Positions 52,422 to 61,012 of a DNA stretch of 64,000 nt are shown here, piece by piece. The translations under genes and the position numbers were made by a program. How positions within the stretch are numbered: position 1 is the stretch's first letter; the number at the start of each line of letters is the position of its first letter. The stretch is from an uncultured Oceanospirillales bacterium (lineage in GTDB: Bacteria > Pseudomonadota > Gammaproteobacteria > Xanthomonadales > SZUA-36), in the NCBI GenBank assembly GCA_913055655.1, contig CAJXKA010000001.1:496001-560000 (forward strand), in the 5' to 3' direction. The notes under the pieces were generated by a model. The model saw nothing but the letters and a program-made list of their open reading frames with translations, did not search any database and had not been told where the DNA came from.

Positions 52422-52425
<4 letters not shown>
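51805..52425 (+). CDS. Lytic transglycosylase with DUF4124 domain
   Basis: A 206-residue exported murein hydrolase. After the signal peptide comes a DUF4124 segment (IYKYTDANGIVHFTNKKP), then an SLT catalytic domain: E104 in IIHAESAYRVDAKSPKGAQG is the acid, followed by LMQLMPATQTELGVADPYDP and TAAYNAGPEAVRRHGG. It cleaves the glycan strand to 1,6-anhydro-muropeptides. The second ATG (51808) may be used, as AAGGA lies close to the first. The stop overlaps the end of convergent dnaE by 4 bp. Confidence 0.92.
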
Positions 52426-55889
<3,464 letters not shown>

Positions 55890-55929
55890 TCAGGCAGTTT
55901 ACGGGTCAGGGCGATGGGCTGAAAACAGG

Positions 55930-55958
55930 TTTCATTATACGTCCGCATACGGTAAACT
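55930..55958 (+). promoter_or_regulatory. Possible promoter of tRNA-Val
   Basis: TTTCAT (55930-55935) and TAAACT (55953-55958) at 17 bp, followed by a GC-rich discriminator (GCGCGCCC). The -35 is poor, but the layout fits a stable-RNA promoter. Confidence 0.4.
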
Positions 55959-55994
55959 GCGCGCCCTCTCGCGAGGTTCTTTCGCGAATCGAGT

Positions 55995-56069
55995 GGGCGC
56001 GTAGCTCAGCGGTAGAGCACTACCTTGACATGGTAGGGGTCACTGGTTCGATCCCAGTCGTGCCCACCA
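55995..56069 (+). tRNA. tRNA-Val (anticodon GAC), integration site of the adjacent element
   Basis: 75 nt including encoded CCA. Acceptor GGGCGCG pairs with CGTGCCC; the anticodon loop is TTGACAT; the T-arm contains GGTTCGATCCC. A tyrosine integrase lies 222 bp downstream in the orientation usual for elements inserted at a tRNA 3' end. Confidence 0.97.
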
Positions 56070-56185
56070 CTCTCTCTTCCCAGCAAGTCCCAGAACTTCC
56101 CGGAAATGCCCATGAAACCCGCATAGCGCCGGGGTTTCGGGGATTTCGTGTACAATGTTGTCCAGTGCTGTCCACGGCTGTAAAA

Positions 56186-56239
56186 GTGGGTAAAAACCCA
56201 AAAAAGTGGGTAAAAAACTGGGTAAAAATTGGGTAAAAG
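56186..56239 (+). repeat. Four direct repeats of TGGGTAAAA, probable integrase arm sites
   Basis: GTGGGTAAAAA at 56186 and 56206, CTGGGTAAAAA at 56218 and TTGGGTAAAAG at 56229 lie between tRNA-Val and the integrase start. Repeats in this position are typical of arm-type sites of tyrosine recombinases in an attL region. Confidence 0.7.
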
Positions 56240-56290
56240 TCCACGGGTCGTACAGCACCGAATTTCCTGGTCCTGAAGAAGGGGAGCTCG

Positions 56291-57640
56291 GTGGCATCAT
56301 CAAATTTGAGCAGGGCACGTAATAAGCTCACCGCCAAAGAAGTTGAAAATGCAGTGCCGGCCGGCGACAAACGGATGCTTCGTTTGTCTGATGGCGGTGG
56401 GCTGACCTTGATGGTCAGTCGGGCATCGAACGGCTTTCGTCGATACTGGCAATTTCGCTATAGCGATCCAGTGACGGGGAAAGCGCAAACCGCGAGCCTG
56501 GGAACGTTTCCTGACCTTTCCCTTGAAAAGGCGCGGCGCCAGGCGAACACGATTCGCCAGGATCTTCGCAAGGGCATCAGCCCCAAAGACCGTGAAAGGC
56601 AGCGGATCGCTGAATTGGCGGCTGAACGTCGTGATCGCGCCAACACTTTCCAGAGTGTTACGGAAGCCTGGTACGAAGAATGGACGAGCGACAGGAACGG
56701 GCAGTCCAAGAAGTACGAGGACGTTGTCTGGCAGTCATTCGAACTGCACGTATTGCCGCACATTGGGAATCTGGCGATTAAAGATGTATCGGCGTCTGAC
56801 ATCAAGTCGATCATCCGGCGTATCGGTAAAAACCAGACCTGGGAAACATGCCAGCGCGTTCTGCATCGCATCAAGACCGTGTTCCAGTGGGCCGTGGATG
56901 AAGAGATTGTCGTGTCCATTCCGACTGGGCCAGCACAGCGTTGGATTAAGCAGAACCGGCCGGAAGAGACCAAGGAGTGTAATTACCCATCGTTACCACC
57001 TAACAGGTTAGGTGAACTGATCCATGCGCTAAATAACGAAAAAGAATTCATGAATCGACAAACGTATTTGGCGCTCCGTTTGTTGATGCTCACGTTTGTT
57101 CGCCCTGGTGAATTGCGTCATGCAGAGTGGGGCGAGTTTGATTTTCAAAACGCCCTGTGGGAAATACCCGCAGAGAAGATGAAGCGGAAGCGGCCGCACC
57201 TTGTACCGCTGTCACCCCAGGCGCTCGAGATCCTGGAAGAGCTCCAGGTATTGAACGGCCACAGGCGGTGGGTGTTTCCAGGTCACTACCGTCCGCGCAA
57301 CCCGATGAGCGAGGGTACTTTGAACATGGCGATTAAGCGGCTTAAGCCCGACGCCAACGGTATCGGCTACTTCGTCGGGAAGCACACCGCGCACGGGTTC
57401 CGCTCCACCGCATCAACCTTTCTGAACGAGTACCGCAAAGGCGATGCAAGGCCGTATCACGGGGATCCGGTCGAACTGCAGTTGGCGCACCTCGACAAAA
57501 ACATGATCCGTCGCCGTTACGACAAGGCTACCCATCTGGAGCTTCGGCGGGAAATGATGGATGTCTGGGCAAGCTACTGCGACGAGTGTACAAACAAACG
57601 GGCAAGCGTCACGCCGATTAATCAATCGGTAATGGCTTGA
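56291..57640 (+). CDS. Tyrosine recombinase, P4-type integrase
   Basis: A 449-residue integrase. The N-terminal DUF4102 arm-binding domain has LSDGGGLTLMVSRASNG and GTFPDLSLEKARRQA. The core-binding domain covers about 120-220, and the catalytic domain has R271 (VRPGELRHAEW), H368-x-x-R371 (HGFRSTAST), H400 and nucleophile Y410 (RRRYDKATH). All catalytic residues are intact, so the enzyme should be active. The start is a GTG. It should recombine at the tRNA-Val 3' end. Confidence 0.96.
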   Translation: MASSNLSRARNKLTAKEVENAVPAGDKRMLRLSDGGGLTLMVSRASNGFRRYWQFRYSDPVTGKAQTASLGTFPDLSLEKARRQANTIRQDLRKGISPKDRERQRIAELAAERRDRANTFQSVTEAWYEEWTSDRNGQSKKYEDVVWQSFELHVLPHIGNLAIKDVSASDIKSIIRRIGKNQTWETCQRVLHRIKTVFQWAVDEEIVVSIPTGPAQRWIKQNRPEETKECNYPSLPPNRLGELIHALNNEKEFMNRQTYLALRLLMLTFVRPGELRHAEWGEFDFQNALWEIPAEKMKRKRPHLVPLSPQALEILEELQVLNGHRRWVFPGHYRPRNPMSEGTLNMAIKRLKPDANGIGYFVGKHTAHGFRSTASTFLNEYRKGDARPYHGDPVELQLAHLDKNMIRRRYDKATHLELRREMMDVWASYCDECTNKRASVTPINQSVMA

Positions 57641-57673
57641 GTTTCGAATAACGATTTACTCGGGAGTTAGGCT

Positions 57674-58063
57674 GTGAGTATAGATTTGAATGAGTCTCGG
57701 GTTGAATCCATTGACGGCCTTCCGGAGTCTCCTGTCGAGCTGGTTCAGCAGTTACTCACCGCTACCGTGCAAGCAGCGGTCAAAGGTGATGATGAGGGTG
57801 TCTCTGATCGAGAGTACGAAATAGTTCAACTCGTAAGGCTTCTGGTCGCCCATCGAGGTGGTCGAAAGGGAACAAATGGTCTTCAGCCAGAGACCGATGA
57901 TCCTGACGCGACGCGAAAAGAGGCGATTGAGTTTGAAGCAGAGCGACTTTTCGACCAATACACCAACTCGGTATCCTGCGCTGATGGCGCGGTGCAGGCC
58001 ATGTGCTTCGAAGAAATTGTGGATTTCGTCTACGAACTGATCAACGACCGGATGGGCGTTTAA
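57674..58063 (+). CDS. Acidic protein of unknown function, satellite cargo
   Basis: A 129-residue protein that starts at GTG with a GGGAG site 7 bp upstream. It is acidic and helical, with EIVQLVRLLVAHRGGRKG and FEEIVDFVYELINDRMGV. I do not recognise a family. It follows the integrase by 33 bp and overlaps the convergent terminase-like gene by 23 bp. Codon use is less GC-biased than in the chromosomal neighbours. Confidence 0.6.
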   Translation: MSIDLNESRVESIDGLPESPVELVQQLLTATVQAAVKGDDEGVSDREYEIVQLVRLLVAHRGGRKGTNGLQPETDDPDATRKEAIEFEAERLFDQYTNSVSCADGAVQAMCFEEIVDFVYELINDRMGV

Positions 58064-58409
58064 CCAGGTCGGTATTGTTCAACGCGATGAACATGGTGAA
58101 TCGCGGATCCCACAACCGAAGCAGCCCGTTTTGGATCAAGACATCTTTTTGAAGTCCCTTTGCCATCTGGACTGCGGTAGCAAATTCTGGATACCGTTTC
58201 CGCCAGTTGTTGAGGGTTGATACATCCACGCCGATCGACTTGGCGAACCTGATGAGCGTAGGTAACGGATTGGCGACGTAGGTTTCTTTTTCCAGGCCAG
58301 TCCTCGGATCCACCCTGACCAAGGTCCTATGGGCGGGTTTGCTGAAATACGCGACCAGCATTTCGCAGTAGGCTGACTGGTATTTGGATGGTCGTCCGAT
58401 TTTTTTCAC
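58041..58409 (-). CDS. Phage DNA-packaging protein / terminase small-subunit-like
   Basis: A 122-residue protein. It opens KKIGRPSKYQSAYCEMLVAYF, then has a helix-turn-helix-like LIRFAKSIGVDVSTLNNWRKRYPEF, a helical AVQMAKGLQKDVLIQNGLLRL and the C-terminal DPRFTMFIALNNTDLV. This pattern matches phage DNA-packaging proteins that serve as small terminases, which choose the DNA to be packaged. No large terminase lies nearby. In phage satellites a private small terminase diverts the helper's packaging to satellite DNA. Family match is by motif resemblance. Confidence 0.72.
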   Translation of the reverse strand: MKKIGRPSKYQSAYCEMLVAYFSKPAHRTLVRVDPRTGLEKETYVANPLPTLIRFAKSIGVDVSTLNNWRKRYPEFATAVQMAKGLQKDVLIQNGLLRLWDPRFTMFIALNNTDLVKRPSGR

Positions 58410-58547
58410 AAATAATCCTCTTGCTTCGCGCGCGCGTAAGGGCGTGGAAAAAGTCTCATGGTTGACGGGCAGTCACGCAGTCGAATCCGTCAGCAACACC
58501 CGACAGTCGTGTTACTAATTCCCTTAGTTAGATAGTCCCTTGTTAGG

Positions 58548-58636
58548 GGCTCATTCTGAGCCTGGGTCAGGTGTCATTCTGACCCTGGGCAATGGCTCAA
58601 TTTGAGCCTTTGCGTTTAACGCATGTGCGTTTGACG
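58548..58636. repeat. Cluster of five palindromes, candidate operator or origin
   Basis: GGCTCATTCTGAGCC (58548-58562), GGGTCAG/CTGACCC arms (58564-58585), GGCTCAATTTGAGCC (58594-58608), GCGTTTAACGC (58612-58622) and GCGTTTGACGC (58626-58636) follow one another within 90 bp. CATTCTGA-CCTGGG is also repeated directly. They lie between the winged-helix gene and the terminase-like gene; 58410-58547 holds no gene that I can recognise. Confidence 0.85.
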
Positions 58637-58642
58637 CCAAGT

Positions 58643-58990
58643 TTAGTAAGGCCCAGGTTCTGGCGCGGCGTTGAGTACATTTGGCGAGTAAAAATCAAGC
58701 CAATAGCTATTTGAGCGCGATGAACCGTAGTCGCCTTTAGTTACCTCGATAATTGACTCTCGCTCCAATGTTGCGACAGCACGCTTCACGGAAGACAAGC
58801 TAAGTCCTGTCATTTCCGAAATTTTCTTCTGAGAAGGAAAAGCGACTTCCGTATACCTGTTCCAGCAGAATGCCAATTCATGCAAAACAAGAGCGGTGGA
58901 GGGCGTGAGTCCCTTTTTGGCTGTCACCAGGCGCACCCATTCCCAACGGTCCCCTGGCTTTTCTGGCTCAAACTCTTTCTTACGCCGCAT
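58643..58990 (-). CDS. Winged-helix protein, replication-initiator or regulator-like
   Basis: A 115-residue protein. GDRWEWVRLVTAKKGLTPSTALVLHELAF and AFPSQKKISEMTGLSLSSVKRAVATLERESIIEV match the winged helix seen at the N-terminus of phage replication initiators and in some regulators. It overlaps the upstream cysteine-rich gene by 11 bp and ends just before the palindrome cluster, so it may bind there. Initiator against regulator cannot be decided from sequence alone. Confidence 0.7.
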   Translation of the reverse strand: MRRKKEFEPEKPGDRWEWVRLVTAKKGLTPSTALVLHELAFCWNRYTEVAFPSQKKISEMTGLSLSSVKRAVATLERESIIEVTKGDYGSSRSNSYWLDFYSPNVLNAAPEPGPY

Positions 58991-59228
58991 TCTTCAATTT
59001 CAACCCATTTGCACCCTGTGTATTGGGGCTCGTTAATTTCTGGTACGGCCTCACCGGCCACAACGGACATAACTTGGCCGTGCAGGCCGTGATATCGCCC
59101 CTAAAACCGCGCGAAATGGCTTCAGGGGTGCAACCCATGCACTCAGCACATTTCGCGTTAATGTGATCGCGTAAAGAGGCCGTCCTGCCCTTACCGGCAA
59201 TCTTGGCAACTGGGTTCGTTTCAGCCAT
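58980..59228 (-). CDS. Cysteine-rich phage-type protein (probable zinc binder)
   Basis: An 82-residue protein starting MAETNPVAKIAGKG. The motif CAECMGC ... ACTAKLCPLWPVRPY (C-x2-C-x2-C, then C-x4-C-PLWP) is common in small phage and prophage proteins, whose role is not established. Its ATG shares one base with the stop of the upstream gene (TGATG), which implies coupled translation. A longer upstream start exists but removes that overlap. Confidence 0.75.
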   Translation of the reverse strand: MAETNPVAKIAGKGRTASLRDHINAKCAECMGCTPEAISRGFRGDITACTAKLCPLWPVRPYQKLTSPNTQGANGLKLKNAA

Positions 59229-59434
59229 CAGAATGCCCCCCGTGCGTTGATGCCAGCTTCGTAAGCGTATTGGCTGATAATGGCCTGCGCTTCTGAGAGG
59301 GTTGACCAAGCGAAGTATCCAAGAACAGACAAAGCTTCAAGATTGGTTTCGAACCAGGCCTGTTGCCGCTGTTCATCCCATACCAGGAAACCAATTGGCA
59401 TGCCATCGATATGTACCGCTACACGGTGAATCAT
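59228..59434 (-). CDS. Small protein of unknown function in the satellite operon
   Basis: A 68-residue protein (MIHRVAVHIDGMPIGFLVWD ...). It has no motif I recognise; it is mildly amphipathic with tryptophans and two short helices. It overlaps the AlpA-like gene by 4 bp (ATGA) and the cysteine-rich gene by 1 bp, so it is part of a coupled operon and probably real. Confidence 0.6.
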   Translation of the reverse strand: MIHRVAVHIDGMPIGFLVWDEQRQQAWFETNLEALSVLGYFAWSTLSEAQAIISQYAYEAGINARGAF

Positions 59435-59655
59435 GCGTGCTCTCCCATCTCAATGCGCTCGATTTCGGCTAAGGGAACCAGGTGGCGCCAGCCAATCCGA
59501 AAGCTCCTGATCTTTCCGTCTTTGATCCTCCGACGAACCGTCTGGTGAGAGCAACTCCAGCGGTGGGCTAACTCGTCAATGGTGAGAGAGTTGCGTTGAG
59601 CTTCCGGAAGACCTCCGGTGCCCAAGCATTTATCGTTATCGAAGGCTTTGTTCAA
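59431..59655 (-). CDS. AlpA/excisionase-family DNA-binding protein
   Basis: A 74-residue protein with a MerR-type winged HTH: SLTIDELAHRWSCSHQTVRRRIKDG, then KIRSFRIGWRHLVPLAEIERIE. Excisionase and AlpA proteins of this fold control integrase activity and induction in P4-type elements and PICIs. It is the first gene of the four-gene minus-strand operon, which suggests that it drives or licenses the element. Its promoter should lie in 59656-59800. Confidence 0.82.
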   Translation of the reverse strand: MNKAFDNDKCLGTGGLPEAQRNSLTIDELAHRWSCSHQTVRRRIKDGKIRSFRIGWRHLVPLAEIERIEMGEHA

Positions 59656-60290
59656 AGTTCACTCCTTGGGTCAATATTGGTAGACATCGTCCACCGGAGC
59701 GCACTTTTTAACACGGGTTTCCGGGTTCCCCGCGCTAGTTGTCGTAATTAAATTTCTTCGGCGCTGACATGGGATTTATACTGAAATAACAGTACATTGA
59801 TATAGTTCAATATACCTAGCTTGGAGGTGTGATATTAAGCGGGCGACGATGGCTTGCCTCATCAGTTCGCCGACGTTTCCAGTTACCTCTGACTGCGCCT
59901 CAAATTGCCCGCGACTTAGGCTGGCCCTCGACTCAACTCACGACTTAGTCGTTTGACCCTCCACTCTTAGTCTCCTCGGGTCTTGCGCGCACAATGCGTT
60001 TGACTGGCGGAACGGCCGTGCTATGCCGCAATTCCGAGCTTGTGGTTTACCGGGTGCAGCTTCTGTGATTTAGTCTTCTAGGGAGTCTACGCGCCGGAAG
60101 CAGGGTCCCCATCACTACCGCAGTCTTTATGTTTCGCATATGACGCTACTCAAATCAAAAAAACGCGTCGCCGATCATGCCTGTACCTTTATTTGTACCC
60201 ACAAAGCGATTTCGAGAACACCGGTTTGAATCTAAAGGCTTAGTTGCGGTGCCGCCAGCAGGGCAGTTCCACCGACCGAATCTGGTTCAG
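59656..60290. other. 635-bp gene-poor AT-rich region
   Basis: No recognisable gene or RNA. Near 59793-59808 is the palindromic stretch ATTGATATAGTTCAAT, a possible operator. I looked for a copy of the tRNA-Val 3' end (an attR) here and found no convincing match. The region may hold the satellite's far end, decayed sequence or a promoter for the AlpA operon. Confidence 0.5.
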
Positions 60291-60734
60291 TTAAGCTTCT
60301 AACTGATCCAGGATTCCCTTAAGTCGTCGATAGGCTTTCAGTCGGAACTTCATGAAAAGCTCTTCAATTGCACCGATTTCATTGGCCATGCTCATGGGTA
60401 TCGAGAGTATCCTTCGGCGCCCGTCTTCCGGGTCAACCGTCGATGCCACACGCCCCCGATCAATTAATTTCTCGACGGAATGCTGAACACTGCTTCTTGA
60501 ACGTCCCAGCTCACGGGTAAGCTCGGAGACCGTTGGGGATCGTCCCCTCAATTGCCCACACAAAATCAAGGTGGAAATCTGAGCCTGCAGAATGGTCGCC
60601 TCGTGTTCCCACAGTACTGGGATCATATCGACTACAAAGCTCTCGAGAAACTCAAGATTCTCCTGCTCAGCTTTGGCCCTAAGATTCGCCGGCAGATCTT
60701 CCCCCTGAAAAGTAACGAAATTCCGTTTCGTCAT
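60291..60734 (-). CDS. MarR/GbsR-type winged-helix transcriptional regulator
   Basis: A 147-residue protein. The start at 60734 gives MTKRNFVTFQGEDLPANLRA with GGAAA 7 bp upstream; a start nearly 300 bp further upstream would swallow the divergent promoter region. The winged helix is PTVSELTRELGRSRSSVQHSVEKLIDRGRVASTVDPEDGRRRI, with flanking helices that dimerise. It lies divergent from the large exported gene, and the pair probably share a regulatory region with a 7-bp inverted repeat GCATCCG/CGGATGC at 60944-60963. Confidence 0.78.
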   Translation of the reverse strand: MTKRNFVTFQGEDLPANLRAKAEQENLEFLESFVVDMIPVLWEHEATILQAQISTLILCGQLRGRSPTVSELTRELGRSRSSVQHSVEKLIDRGRVASTVDPEDGRRRILSIPMSMANEIGAIEELFMKFRLKAYRRLKGILDQLEA

Positions 60735-61012
60735 AACTAATTTCCGTTCTGTCGTTGTGTGGTTCGAACGTTTGGACTTAACTCCCTTAAAGCCCAAGGA
60801 TGGGTGCTCACGAGAACCACGGTCATGGAACACCAGTCTATCGCAGTAGCTTGTCCACAGACTGGTTTGGGCAATTCGACCAGAAGCCACCAGTTCTTCG
60901 CACCCGTTTCCATCCAGAACGAGCCTCATAGAAACACTCCAGCGCATCCGTCCGGCCGGATGCACTCCGGACCTGCGTCTTCGGATCAGGTGATTGCAGG
61001 GAAAACAAGAAT

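Noticed and set aside
56020-56370. Minus-strand open frames across tRNA-Val and the attL region
   Set aside because: They run through the tRNA and repeat sequence and have no domain resemblance.
59656-61012. Right attachment site repeating the tRNA-Val 3' end
   Set aside because: I compared the tRNA 3' end (about 20 bp) by eye with this stretch and saw only short chance matches such as a 7-mer. Decay or a site beyond the window remains possible.
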